NCBI GenBank assembly: GCA_002281775.1
Contig: NCGY01000008.1
Span: 1,425-65,424 of the forward strand
Source: Hydrogenophilales bacterium 16-64-46
GTDB lineage: Bacteria > Pseudomonadota > Gammaproteobacteria > Burkholderiales > Thiobacillaceae
Direction: 5' to 3'
Length of the DNA stretch: 64,000 nucleotides
The notes beneath the pieces were generated by a model. That model searched no databases, was not told the origin of the DNA, and saw nothing but the letters and a program-made list of their open reading frames with translations. Each line of letters begins with the position of its first letter. Positions within the stretch are counted from its first letter, which is position 1. Both the position numbers and the translations under genes were made by a program. Below, one piece after another: positions 8,670 through 17,443 of this stretch.

Positions 8670-8697
8670 GCCAAGGTATTGTTTTGTCTTGGCTTTT
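8670..8697 (+). terminator. Leader hairpin followed by T-run before alaA (possible attenuator)
   Basis: GCCAAG (8670-8675) pairs with CTTGGC (8688-8693) and is followed at once by TTTT. The hairpin lies in the transcribed leader about 20 bp before the alaA start. The stem is only 6 bp with a 12-nt loop, so it is a weak terminator at best. Attenuation is a guess. Confidence 0.3.
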
Positions 8698-8714
8698 GTC
8701 TCCGGGAAACCATT

Positions 8715-9959
8715 GTGACGGCTGTCGATACGCCCATACTGCGCACCATCCATAAATCGACCAAGCTCGACAACGTCTGCTACGACATCCGTGGGCCGGT
8801 AATGGCACGCGCCAAGCAGATGGAAGAAGAAGGCCATCGCATCTTCAAGTTGAACATCGGCAACCCTGCGCCGTTTGGCTTCGAGGCACCGGAGGAGATC
8901 GTGCAGGACGTGATCCTGAATCTGCCGAACGCCTCGGGCTACAGCGATTCCAAGGGCCTGTTCTCGGCACGCAAGGCGATCATGCACGAGACGCAGCGTA
9001 AGGGAATTTCCGGCGTGCAGATCGACGACATCTTCATCGGCAACGGCGTGTCCGAACTCATTGTCATGTCGATGCAGGCGCTGCTGAACAACGGCGACGA
9101 GGTGCTGGTGCCGGCACCGGACTACCCGCTGTGGACAGCGGCGGTGAGCCTGGGCGGCGGCAAGCCGCGCCACTATCTCTGCGACGAAGGCGCGGGCTGG
9201 TTGCCCGACCTGGCCGATATCCGCGCCAAGATCACGCCGAACACGCGCGCCATCGTCGTCATCAATCCGAACAATCCCACCGGCGCGCTGTATCCGGTGG
9301 AACTGTTGCGTGAGATTGTTGAAATCGCGCGCCAGCACCAGCTCATCGTTTATGCCGACGAAATCTACGACAAGGTGCTGTACGACGGCGCCACGCACAC
9401 CTCGCTCGCCTCGCTGGCAGACGACGTGCTCGTCGTCACCTTCAACGGCCTGTCGAAGAACTACCGTGCCTGTGGCTACCGTGCCGGCTGGCTGATCGTG
9501 TCGGGCGACAAGCGCCACGCGCGCGATTACCTCGAAGGTCTGTCCATGCTGGCGTCGATGCGGCTATGCTCGAACGTGCCCGGGCAGTATGCGATCCAGA
9601 CCGCGCTCGGCGGTTACCAGAGTATTAACGACCTGGTCGCACCGGGCGGCCGGCTGACGCGTCAACGTGATCTGGCCTACGATCTGCTGACGGCGATTCC
9701 CGGCGTGTCATGCGTCAAGCCCAAGGCGGCGATGTATCTCTTCCCGAGGCTCGATCCCCGTCTCTATCACATCGCCAACGACCAGAAATTCATCCTCAAC
9801 CTGCTGGAAGAGGAGCGTGTGCTGGTGGTGCAGGGCAGCGGCTTCAACTGGCCGCACCCCGACCACATCCGCGTGGTGTTCCTGCCGCACGAGGAAGACC
9901 TGACCGAGGCGATGGGACGTATGAGCCGGTTTTTCGACCGCAACCGGGCGCATCGGTGA
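8715..9959 (+). CDS. alaA: Glutamate-pyruvate aminotransferase (AlaA type)
   Basis: This 414-residue class I PLP aminotransferase closely follows E. coli AlaA along its length: SKGLFSARKAIM, APDYPLWTAAVSLGGGK, NPNNPTGALYP, and the PLP lysine in NGLSKNYRACGYRAGW near residue 240. It should interconvert pyruvate and glutamate with alanine and 2-oxoglutarate in the cytoplasm. The GTG at 8715 is chosen because homology starts there and GGGAAA lies upstream; the longer open frame covers the promoter. hom and thrC follow on the same strand, the usual betaproteobacterial order. The 143-bp gap to hom contains an inverted repeat. Confidence 0.92.
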   Translation: MTAVDTPILRTIHKSTKLDNVCYDIRGPVMARAKQMEEEGHRIFKLNIGNPAPFGFEAPEEIVQDVILNLPNASGYSDSKGLFSARKAIMHETQRKGISGVQIDDIFIGNGVSELIVMSMQALLNNGDEVLVPAPDYPLWTAAVSLGGGKPRHYLCDEGAGWLPDLADIRAKITPNTRAIVVINPNNPTGALYPVELLREIVEIARQHQLIVYADEIYDKVLYDGATHTSLASLADDVLVVTFNGLSKNYRACGYRAGWLIVSGDKRHARDYLEGLSMLASMRLCSNVPGQYAIQTALGGYQSINDLVAPGGRLTRQRDLAYDLLTAIPGVSCVKPKAAMYLFPRLDPRLYHIANDQKFILNLLEEERVLVVQGSGFNWPHPDHIRVVFLPHEEDLTEAMGRMSRFFDRNRAHR

Positions 9960-9971
9960 TTTTTTGTTTTT

Positions 9972-10077
9972 CCATCCGCGAAGGACGCGAAGAGACACGA
10001 AGTAAATTCAAAAAAGCCATGTCTAGAGAATTTCTATCACAGGTTTTCTTCGTCCTTCTTCGCGTCCTTCGTGGATG
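9972..10077. repeat. Imperfect long inverted repeat between alaA and hom
   Basis: The left arm (9972-10001) contains GCGAAGGACGCGAAG. The right arm (10048-10077) contains CTTCGCGTCCTTCG. The arms match over about 26 of 30 positions and enclose 46 AT-rich bases. It looks like a dispersed palindromic intergenic element that would fold as a hairpin in the alaA-hom transcript. Its distribution cannot be seen from this window. Confidence 0.7.
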
Positions 10078-10102
10078 AAAATTTTTTGAACGAGACCAAA
10101 TA

Positions 10103-11416
10103 ATGAAACCTATCCACGTCGGCCTGCTGGGCCTGGGCACCGTCGGTGGCGGCACGCTCACCGTGCTGCGTCGTAACGCCGAAGAAATCTCCCGCCGCGC
10201 TGGCCGCGAAATCCATGTCGTACGCGCCGCCGTGCGCAATCTCGACAAGGCGAAGGCGCTTGCCGGCGACCTGCCGCTGTCGACCAATCCCTTCGACGTG
10301 GTCGACGATCCGGCCATCGACATCGTCGTGGAACTGATCGGCGGCCTGGAGCCGGCGCGCGAGCTGGTGATGCAGGCGATTGCGAACGGCAAGCACGTGG
10401 TCACCGCGAACAAGCATCTGGTCGCCAAGCATGGCAACGAAATCTTCGCCGCGGCGCAGGCCAGGGGCGTGATGGTCGCGTTCGAGGCCGCGGTCGCCGG
10501 CGGCATTCCCATCATCAAGGCGCTGCGCGAAGGCCTCACCGCCAACCGCATCGAGTGGCTGGCTGGCATCATTAACGGCACCAGCAACTTCATCCTCACC
10601 GAAATGCGAGACAAGGGCGCGGCCTTCGCCGACGTGCTGAAGCAGGCGCAGGACCTGGGCTACGCCGAAGCCGACCCCACCTTCGATATCGAAGGCATCG
10701 ACGCTGCGCACAAGCTCACCATCCTCTCGGCCATCGCCTTCGGCATTCCCATGCAGTTCGACAAGGCTTATACCGAGGGCATCTCGAAACTCACGCGCGA
10801 GGACGTGCAGTACGCCGAGGAACTGGGTTATCGGATCAAATTACTGGGCATCGCGCGCCGCGCCGATAATGGCATCGAACTGCGCGTGCATCCCACACTC
10901 ATCCCCGAACGCCGCCTCATCGCCAATGTCGATGGCGCGATGAACGCCATACTGGTGAAGGGCGACGCCGTCGGCCCGACCCTGTATTACGGCGCGGGCG
11001 CGGGTGCCGAGCCGACCGCCTCGGCGGTGGTCGCCGATCTGGTCGACGTGACGCGCCTGCATACCGCCGACCCGCACCACCGCGTGCCGCATCTGGCCTT
11101 CCAGCCCGACCAGCTCGCCGACACGCCCATCCTGCCGATGGACGAGGTGCGCACCGCTTACTACCTGCGCCTCTCCGCCTTCGACCGCCCCGGCGTGCTC
11201 GCCGACATCACCCGCATCCTCGCAGACAGCAACATCTCCATCGACGCCATGGTGCAGAAGGAACCGGGCGAGGGCGAGGAACAGGTCAATATCATCCTGC
11301 TCACGCACGTCACTGTCGAAAAGAACGTCAACGCCGCCATCGCCCGCATCGAGGCACTCGACACCGTGGCGGGGCAGGTGATGCGCATCCGCCTCGAGGA
11401 GCTGGCCGCCAAATGA
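10103..11416 (+). CDS. hom: Homoserine dehydrogenase
   Basis: The protein has 437 residues in three parts: an NAD(P)-binding Rossmann domain (GLLGLGTVGGG near residue 8), a catalytic domain (about 135-320) with the signature NGTSNFILTEM and GYAEADPTFDIEGIDAAHK, and a C-terminal ACT domain (about 350-430) that usually binds threonine for feedback inhibition. It reduces aspartate semialdehyde to homoserine, the branch point to threonine and methionine. It is monofunctional, with no aspartokinase domain. Its stop overlaps the thrC start by ATGA. Confidence 0.97.
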   Translation: MKPIHVGLLGLGTVGGGTLTVLRRNAEEISRRAGREIHVVRAAVRNLDKAKALAGDLPLSTNPFDVVDDPAIDIVVELIGGLEPARELVMQAIANGKHVVTANKHLVAKHGNEIFAAAQARGVMVAFEAAVAGGIPIIKALREGLTANRIEWLAGIINGTSNFILTEMRDKGAAFADVLKQAQDLGYAEADPTFDIEGIDAAHKLTILSAIAFGIPMQFDKAYTEGISKLTREDVQYAEELGYRIKLLGIARRADNGIELRVHPTLIPERRLIANVDGAMNAILVKGDAVGPTLYYGAGAGAEPTASAVVADLVDVTRLHTADPHHRVPHLAFQPDQLADTPILPMDEVRTAYYLRLSAFDRPGVLADITRILADSNISIDAMVQKEPGEGEEQVNIILLTHVTVEKNVNAAIARIEALDTVAGQVMRIRLEELAAK

Positions 11417-12834
11417 ATTACCTGAGTACCCGCGGACTCGCACCGCGACTGCGCTTCTCCGACATCCTGCTCGGCGGCCTTGCGAGCGACGGCGGCCTGT
11501 ACGTGCCGGAGTCCTACCCGCGTTTTTCCGCCGCCGAACTGGCGGCGATGCGCGGCATGAACTATCGCGAGCTTGCGTTCGAAGTGCTGTCGCGGCTGAT
11601 TGACGACATCCCCCACGACGATCTCAAGCGCATCATCGACAAGACCTATACCGCGCAGACCTACCGTTACGTCACCGACCAGGAAAACGCCGAGGACATC
11701 ACGCCGCTGAAAACCCTGGAGCCCGGCCTGCACATCCTGGCGCTGTCGAACGGCCCGACGTTGGCGTTCAAGGACATGGCGATGCAGTTGCTGGGCAATC
11801 TGTTCGAATACGCACTGGACAAGACCGGCGGCGAACTGAACATCCTGGGCGCAACTTCGGGCGACACCGGCTCGGCGGCGGAATACGCCATGCGTGGCAA
11901 GCGGGGCATCCGCGTGTTCATGCTCTCGCCCGAACACGGCATGACGCGCTTCCAGCAGGCGCAGATGTACGCGCTCATGGACGACAACATCCACAACCTG
12001 GTGGTGCGCGGCGTGTTCGACCAGTGCCAGGACATCGTCAAGGCGGTGTCGAACGATCTGGATTTCAAGGCCAGACACCACATCGGCGCGGTCAATTCGA
12101 TCAACTGGGCGCGCGTCGCGGCGCAGAGCGTGTACTACTTCAAGGCTTGGTTCGCCGCCACGCATTCCAACGACCAGGAAGTATCCTTCTCCGTGCCGTC
12201 GGGCAACTTCGGCAATGTCTGCGCCGGCCACATCGCTCGGCAGATGGGGCTGCCGATCAGGAAACTCATCGTCGCGACCAACGAGAACGATGTGCTCGAC
12301 GAGTTCTTCCGCACCGGCGTCTACCGTCCGCGTCCGCAGACGAAACACACCTCCAGCCCGAGCATGGACATTTCCAAGGCGTCCAACTTCGAGCGTTTCA
12401 TCTTTGATCTTGGCGGGCGTGATGCCGCAAAAATCCGCAGCCTGTGGGGCGCGGTCGAAACCGGCGGCAGCTTCGATCTGAAAACGGACGGCCTGTTCGA
12501 CCGCGTTGCCGGCTTCGGCATGGCCTCCGGCTCCAGCAGCCACGCCAACCGTCTCGATACCATCCGCACCGTGTACGAGGTCTACGGCACGCTGATCGAT
12601 CCGCACACCGCCGACGGCCTGAAAGTGGGCATGGAACACCGCGAACCCGGCGTACCGCTGGTGTGCATGGAAACCGCGCAGCCCGCCAAGTTCGAGGACG
12701 CGATCCGCGAGGCGCTGCACATCGAGCCGGTGCGGCCCGCCGAACTGGCCGACCTCGAAGCCCAGCCGCAGCGCAAGCAGGTGATGGACGTCGATGTCGA
12801 CGCGGTCAAACGCTACATCGTCGAGCAAGGCTGA
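11413..12834 (+). CDS. thrC: Threonine synthase
   Basis: This 473-residue fold-type II PLP enzyme has the long form typical of Gram-negative ThrC. PLP-binding features visible are the lysine in TLAFKDMAMQLLG and the phosphate-binding loop in LGATSGDTGSAAEYA. It converts O-phosphohomoserine to threonine. The start ATG lies within the end of hom (4-nt overlap), indicating translational coupling. The 3' end overlaps the next open frame by 41 nt. Confidence 0.97.
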   Translation: MNYLSTRGLAPRLRFSDILLGGLASDGGLYVPESYPRFSAAELAAMRGMNYRELAFEVLSRLIDDIPHDDLKRIIDKTYTAQTYRYVTDQENAEDITPLKTLEPGLHILALSNGPTLAFKDMAMQLLGNLFEYALDKTGGELNILGATSGDTGSAAEYAMRGKRGIRVFMLSPEHGMTRFQQAQMYALMDDNIHNLVVRGVFDQCQDIVKAVSNDLDFKARHHIGAVNSINWARVAAQSVYYFKAWFAATHSNDQEVSFSVPSGNFGNVCAGHIARQMGLPIRKLIVATNENDVLDEFFRTGVYRPRPQTKHTSSPSMDISKASNFERFIFDLGGRDAAKIRSLWGAVETGGSFDLKTDGLFDRVAGFGMASGSSSHANRLDTIRTVYEVYGTLIDPHTADGLKVGMEHREPGVPLVCMETAQPAKFEDAIREALHIEPVRPAELADLEAQPQRKQVMDVDVDAVKRYIVEQG

Positions 12835-13471
12835 GTCGAATCCGGCCGGGGCAAACCCGGCGGCGGCGATAGACGCGCTGGCGGCAAGGGCGCGCGCCTG
12901 TACCGTCTGTGCCCCGCACCTGCCGCACGCACCGCGCCCCATCCTGCGCGTGTCGTCCAGTGCGAGCCTGCTGATCGTCGGTCAGGCCCCCGGCCGTCGT
13001 GTGCACGAAACCGGCATCCCCTGGAACGACGCGTCTGGCGACCGGTTGCGTGAATGGCTCGGCGTCACGCGCGAGGTCTTCTACGACAAAACCCGCATCG
13101 CCATCGTGCCGGCCGGCCTGTGCTACCCCGGCACTGTCAAGGGCAGCGACCTGCCGCCGCGCCCGGAATGCGCACCGCTCTGGCATCCGCCACTGCGCGC
13201 CGCGATGCCGCGCATCGAACTCTCGCTGCTGATCGGTGCCTACGCGCAGGCGTATTACCTGGGTGACAAACGCGGCCGCACGCTCGCCGACACCGTGCAT
13301 GCGTGGCGCGAATGCGCCCCGGACACCCTGCCGTTGCCGCATCCCAGCCCGCGCAACCGGCTCTGGCTCAAGCGCAATCCCTGGTTCGAGGCTGAGGTGA
13401 TCCCCGTCCTGCGCGAACGGGTTGGACGGCTGCTTGCGGCAGGCGATAATGCCGGCACAGCACACCAATAA
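12794..13471 (+). CDS. Uracil-DNA glycosylase superfamily protein
   Basis: This 225-residue protein has the UDG-superfamily motifs: a first loop at GQAPGRRVHETGIPW (about 63-77) and a second at HPSPRNRLW (about 187-195). It probably removes uracil or related damaged bases from DNA. Two cysteines (ACTVC) near residue 37 recall the start of Fe-S family enzymes, but I cannot confirm the full cysteine set. The assigned ATG lies inside thrC; the true start may be a little downstream because the first 25 residues look unconserved. Which UDG family it belongs to is open. Confidence 0.75.
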   Translation: MSTRSNATSSSKAESNPAGANPAAAIDALAARARACTVCAPHLPHAPRPILRVSSSASLLIVGQAPGRRVHETGIPWNDASGDRLREWLGVTREVFYDKTRIAIVPAGLCYPGTVKGSDLPPRPECAPLWHPPLRAAMPRIELSLLIGAYAQAYYLGDKRGRTLADTVHAWRECAPDTLPLPHPSPRNRLWLKRNPWFEAEVIPVLRERVGRLLAAGDNAGTAHQ

Positions 13472-13488
13472 GTTGTTCAGGGACCCGC

Positions 13489-14097
13489 ATGAAACTCGTC
13501 ACCTCGCTCACCAGCCCCTACGGCCGCAAGGCCCGCGTCGTGCAGCTGGAAAAGAAAATTCCCTGTCAGCTCCAGGTTGAAAACCCCTGGCTGCCCGACA
13601 GTCCGGTACCCGGCTACAACCCGCTCGGCAAAGTACCGGTACTGGTGCTGGAAGACGGCGTCTCCGTGTTCGACTCGCGCGTCATCGTCGAATACCTCGA
13701 CCACGTCAGTCCTGTCGGCCGACTGATCCCTGCCGAGCCCAGAGACCGCATGATCGTGCGGGGCGTGGAAGCGCTGGCGGATGGCGTCATCGATGCCGCC
13801 GTTGCCGTGTTCCTCGAACGCAAGCGCGCGCCCGAATTGCAGAGTGCCGAGTGGATGACCCTGCAGGAGAAAACCCTGTTTCGCGGCCTGGAAGCCCTGT
13901 CCGAAGCGCTGGGCGACAAGGCCTGGTACCTCGGCAACAGCATGACGCTCGCCGACATCGCCTGCGGCTGCATGCTGGGCTATCTCGACCTGCGCTTCGG
14001 CGAAATCGACTGGCGCACCGCCCACCCCAACCTGGCGAAACTCTTCGACAAGCTGATGACCCGGGCCTCGTTCAAGGACACCGTCCCGGTCGTCTGA
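13489..14097 (+). CDS. Glutathione S-transferase family protein (YibF-like)
   Basis: This 202-residue protein has an N-terminal thioredoxin-like GST domain (SLTSPYGRKARVVQLEKK, then NPLGKVPVLVLEDG and the glutathione-binding FDSRVIVEYLD at about residue 65). An all-helical C-terminal domain contains the N-capping motif SMTLADIACGCMLGYLDLRF. The layout matches E. coli YibF. The substrate is unknown. It follows the UDG-like gene closely on the same strand. Confidence 0.85.
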   Translation: MKLVTSLTSPYGRKARVVQLEKKIPCQLQVENPWLPDSPVPGYNPLGKVPVLVLEDGVSVFDSRVIVEYLDHVSPVGRLIPAEPRDRMIVRGVEALADGVIDAAVAVFLERKRAPELQSAEWMTLQEKTLFRGLEALSEALGDKAWYLGNSMTLADIACGCMLGYLDLRFGEIDWRTAHPNLAKLFDKLMTRASFKDTVPVV

Positions 14098-14181
14098 AAC
14101 ACGGCTTCCAGCCGGATGTGGCCGCCAGTGTGAACTTCGCGGCGGGCAGCGTGATCTGAACCGCATGACAAGGAGCCCATC

Positions 14182-14715
14182 ATGTCCACCCAAACCACAA
14201 CCCTTGCCGGCGGCTGCTTCTGGTGCCTCGAAACCGTCTTCAACCGGCTCGCCGGCGTGGAATCCGCCGTCTCCGGCTACATGGGCGGCCACACGCCCCA
14301 ACCCAGCTACCGCGATATCTGCACCGGCGAAACCGGCCACGCCGAAGTCGTGCAGATCACCTTCGATCCCGAGGTGATTGCCTTCCGCGACCTGCTTGAC
14401 GTCTTCTTCACGATTCACGACCCCACCCAGCGCAACCGCCAGGGCAACGACGTCGGCACGCAATACCGTTCAGCGATCTTCTGGCACACGCCCGAGCAGA
14501 AGGCCGAGGCCGAAGCCGTGATCGCGGCGCTGAATGCGTCAGGCCAATTCGGCGCGCCGCTCGTCACCGAAATCACCGAAGCCAGCACCTTCCATCCCGC
14601 CGAGGACTACCACCAGCGCTACTTCGAGCAGAACCCGCAGCAGCCGTATTGCCAGTACGTGGTGGCGCCGAAAGTGGCAAAAGCGGCAGGGAAATTCGCG
14701 GCTCGACTCAAATAG
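14182..14715 (+). CDS. msrA: Peptide methionine sulfoxide reductase A
   Basis: This 177-residue MsrA has the catalytic GGCFWCLE motif at about 10-17, plus GYMGGHTPQPSY, TGHAEVVQITFDP, HDPTQRNRQGNDVGTQYRS and EDYHQRYFEQNP. It reduces the S form of methionine sulfoxide in proteins. AAGGAG lies 7 bp upstream of the ATG. There is no signal peptide, so it is cytoplasmic. Resolving cysteines near the C-terminus, as in some MsrA, are limited to the one in PYCQY. Confidence 0.96.
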   Translation: MSTQTTTLAGGCFWCLETVFNRLAGVESAVSGYMGGHTPQPSYRDICTGETGHAEVVQITFDPEVIAFRDLLDVFFTIHDPTQRNRQGNDVGTQYRSAIFWHTPEQKAEAEAVIAALNASGQFGAPLVTEITEASTFHPAEDYHQRYFEQNPQQPYCQYVVAPKVAKAAGKFAARLK

Positions 14716-14770
14716 TCTGCTGCCATTCGCCCAGTCGCCCATCGGCCTCATGCGGCACGCTGGCTGCAAA

Positions 14771-14796
14771 TAAAAAACCGCCACACAAGGTGGCGG
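14771..14796 (-). terminator. Rho-independent terminator of the phytase-like gene
   Basis: Read on the minus strand, a 7-bp stem (CCGCCAC/GTGGCGG, arms 14790-14796 and 14778-14784) with a 5-nt loop is followed by TTTTTTA. It sits about 35 bp past the stop codon at 14832. Confidence 0.85.
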
Positions 14797-14831
14797 TCAA
14801 TCGGCCGGGGCCGTAGAGAGAGTCGGCTTGC

Positions 14832-17129
14832 TCAGTCGAGAGACTTGCCCAGGTTGAGGAACTGGGTTTCGCCGGTCGAGTCGTCGACGCCGTCGTTGTC
14901 GGTGACCACGTAGACCGTGCCGTCAGCCGTGCGGGCCAGGCCTTCGAGCTTGTCGTGTACCCAGCCCTTGCCGGCCTGCATCGCCGGCAGTACGTCGATC
15001 GCCAGGGTCTTGTCGAGCACCGGGAACACGCCGCCTTCGGCCACCGGCGTCACGCCGGTGAGGTCGATTTCGTAGACGCGCTTGATGCGGGTATCCAGGC
15101 CCGACTGATTGTCGCGCTCGACGATGGCGAACTTGCCGTTACCCAACGCGGTGATCTCGGACAGGCCGACCCAGCCGCCGGCCGGTGATTCGACCGCGTC
15201 GAGGGGATAGGAGAAGAATTTCCACTCGCCTTCCTCGACCGCCGGGTCGGTATCGGCCGCAGGCGTATAGACACCGATGCGCACCAGGCCGGCGGGGTCG
15301 TTCGTCCACTCGCGCTGGAAGGCGACGGTGACCTGTTCGTCGACGCCGGCCACGCCGGTGACGGCCACACCTTCAAAGCCGTTGCTCTTCTGCAGGGCGT
15401 CGACCGCGGCGGGCAGGCGGATTTCACGCACTACGGTGCCATCGGCAGCGGCCTCGATCAGCAGGTTGGGCGTGAGCGCCGGGTCGCCGGCGTTCTTCGC
15501 GCCTTCCGAGGCCAGCCAGAAGCTGCCGTCGCTGCGCTGGGCAAGGCCTTCAAGGTCGTAGTCGACGGTGACACCGTCCTTGTGCAGCACGGTTTCGCCT
15601 ATGATCTTCGCCGGTTGGGCGCTGACGTCGACGCGGTAGATGCGGCTCTGCTGGTAGAAGCTGTCGTGCACCGTATACAGCGTGTTTGCGTCGTCCTTGT
15701 CGGCCGAAAGCGCCGACAAAGCACCCCAAGGAATCGGCTTGCCGTCGGCCTGGACGATCGATTCGATCTGCGGATAGGTGGGCGCGGCCTGCTCCAGCCG
15801 GAAGATGTTGATCTGCGAACGCACCGGATCGTCGCCCTCGGTTGAGGCGATGAAGAGCTTGCGGCCGGGGATCGGCAGCAGGCCCTCGGGACCGACCCCG
15901 GTGGGCAGGACCTGCACCAGTTTCATGTCGCGCGCGCCCTTCTGCTGGTAGACCGCGACGAAGTTGGCCCGCTCGGAACCGACAAAGGCATACTCCCGGT
16001 TGCCGTATTTTGCCGCAGCGATGCCCTCGGGCTCCGCGCCCTTGTTGCCGGCGCGGTTGTCGGGATAGTGGCCGATGCGGGTGGTGAGGTACTCGAAACC
16101 GGTACCGGCGTCGTACAGCGGCTTGCCGTTGCGGTTGAACACGGTGAAGCCGCGGCTGCCACCAAACAGGTCGCCCTCGTTGGCGGTGATGAGCTTGTCG
16201 CCGCCCAGCCAGGCGATGCTGTCCGGTTCGCGCAGGACACCGGTGAGGCTGCCGGACAGGTCGATCAGGGCCGGTTTTTCCTCGACGGTGTTGATGCCGT
16301 CGAGATCGACCGCGCCGGCGTCGAAGTCCTTGATGACGCGGCCGTTGGCCAGGTTCACCAGGGCGATATGATTGTTCTCCTGCAGGGTCACGGCGGCGAT
16401 GTTGGCCTGGTTGATGCTGACGTACTCCGGCTCGGGGTCGTCGCTGCCGTAGGCAGCCAGACCGGTGAGGTCGACCATGCGCACCTGCCAGTTCAGGGGA
16501 GAGCCGACCAGGTCGACGATGTTGAGGAAACCGGCGGGATATTGCGGCAGGCCGCCTTCCACGTCATCGACCGTGACGTCCTCGTCGCGCTCGTTTTCAA
16601 TGGCAATGGCGGCGTAGCGACCGTTGGGGCTGACGGCGACCGAGTCCGGCTGGCCGTTCATGTCGAGGGTGTGCACGGGGACGCAACCGGCGACGTTGGC
16701 CAGGCAGGCGGGCAGGTCGTAGACCGCGAGATGGCCCGAGGGTGCGTCGAAGCTCTCCGAGGTGTTCACGCCGACCAGGGCGTACTTGCCGACCACGGCC
16801 ACCGAAGTCGGCTCGCCGCCAGTCTGCACGGTGCCGAGGCCGACGGGCGATTCGGGGTTGGCGATGTCGACGAAACCGATGTTGCCGGTCGGGCTGTCGG
16901 TGTAGACCAGGGTTTTGCCATCGCGGCTGACGGCGACGATTTCGGCCACGGTCTCCTCGACCACGTCGGTGTCGCAGCTGGTGTTCTCGCAGACCACGTA
17001 GGTGGCGATGCGCTGGAAATGCGATTCTCCGGAATGCGGCCTGTCGGCATGGGCAAGGACGGGAAGCGCCGCCAGAACGGCGAGCGTCAGGGCGGACCGG
17101 GTGAACGTGGCGGGGGTGCGGATGGGCAT
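14832..17129 (-). CDS. Secreted phytase-esterase-like beta-propeller protein
   Basis: This 765-residue protein starts with a Sec signal peptide (cleavage after about residue 28, VLAHA-DRP). The first half (about 40-430) carries repeats typical of YVTN/choice-of-anchor-I propellers, such as [16 protein letters not shown]. The second half (about 470-765) matches the esterase-like activity of phytase family, with [21 protein letters not shown] and [22 protein letters not shown]. It is probably periplasmic or outer-surface and calcium-binding, perhaps acting on phosphate esters. Start 17129 is chosen because AGGAG lies about 9 bp upstream; the longer open frame runs through the intergenic region. 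It is a single gene with its own terminator. Confidence 0.8.
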   Translation of the reverse strand: MPIRTPATFTRSALTLAVLAALPVLAHADRPHSGESHFQRIATYVVCENTSCDTDVVEETVAEIVAVSRDGKTLVYTDSPTGNIGFVDIANPESPVGLGTVQTGGEPTSVAVVGKYALVGVNTSESFDAPSGHLAVYDLPACLANVAGCVPVHTLDMNGQPDSVAVSPNGRYAAIAIENERDEDVTVDDVEGGLPQYPAGFLNIVDLVGSPLNWQVRMVDLTGLAAYGSDDPEPEYVSINQANIAAVTLQENNHIALVNLANGRVIKDFDAGAVDLDGINTVEEKPALIDLSGSLTGVLREPDSIAWLGGDKLITANEGDLFGGSRGFTVFNRNGKPLYDAGTGFEYLTTRIGHYPDNRAGNKGAEPEGIAAAKYGNREYAFVGSERANFVAVYQQKGARDMKLVQVLPTGVGPEGLLPIPGRKLFIASTEGDDPVRSQINIFRLEQAAPTYPQIESIVQADGKPIPWGALSALSADKDDANTLYTVHDSFYQQSRIYRVDVSAQPAKIIGETVLHKDGVTVDYDLEGLAQRSDGSFWLASEGAKNAGDPALTPNLLIEAAADGTVVREIRLPAAVDALQKSNGFEGVAVTGVAGVDEQVTVAFQREWTNDPAGLVRIGVYTPAADTDPAVEEGEWKFFSYPLDAVESPAGGWVGLSEITALGNGKFAIVERDNQSGLDTRIKRVYEIDLTGVTPVAEGGVFPVLDKTLAIDVLPAMQAGKGWVHDKLEGLARTADGTVYVVTDNDGVDDSTGETQFLNLGKSLD

Positions 17130-17443
17130 GGAAGTGGCTCCTGTGGGTATCGTCATGGCATGGCCTCCGGCTCGGATCGAGCGGAACGCAAGACCATAGA
17201 CCAGGAAGATTGCAGTTCGATGAAACGCCGATGCGACAGGCCGATCCTGGCTTCTCGAATGGTTCATGGCGCGGGTCGGACGGCGACTGCAGGGCCGTCC
17301 GCCGCCGTGGACGCGACGCGCATCCGCTTGACGCGATGGGCAGGCGCGGGCGTAAACTGTTTGTGCGTACCCCATACCAAGAACAAGGCAGGGCCGGCAG
17401 GAGACTATGTTTGCGTGTCGTGTGCTCGTGTCAGGAGACCTCC
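17130..17443. other. 314-bp divergent intergenic region before ppsA
   Basis: The region separates the leftward phytase-like gene from ppsA. I see ribosome sites at each end and no convincing gene, riboswitch or repeat. Promoters for both genes must lie here, but none matches consensus well. Confidence 0.5.

Larger units (their letters stand above)
8311..8714. other. 404-bp intergenic region between methyltransferase and alaA
   Basis: No coding sequence is supported here. The left 300 bp is GC-rich with many short GGC/GCC repeats. The right 95 bp carries a promoter, a near-palindrome and a hairpin leading into alaA, listed separately. Confidence 0.6.
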
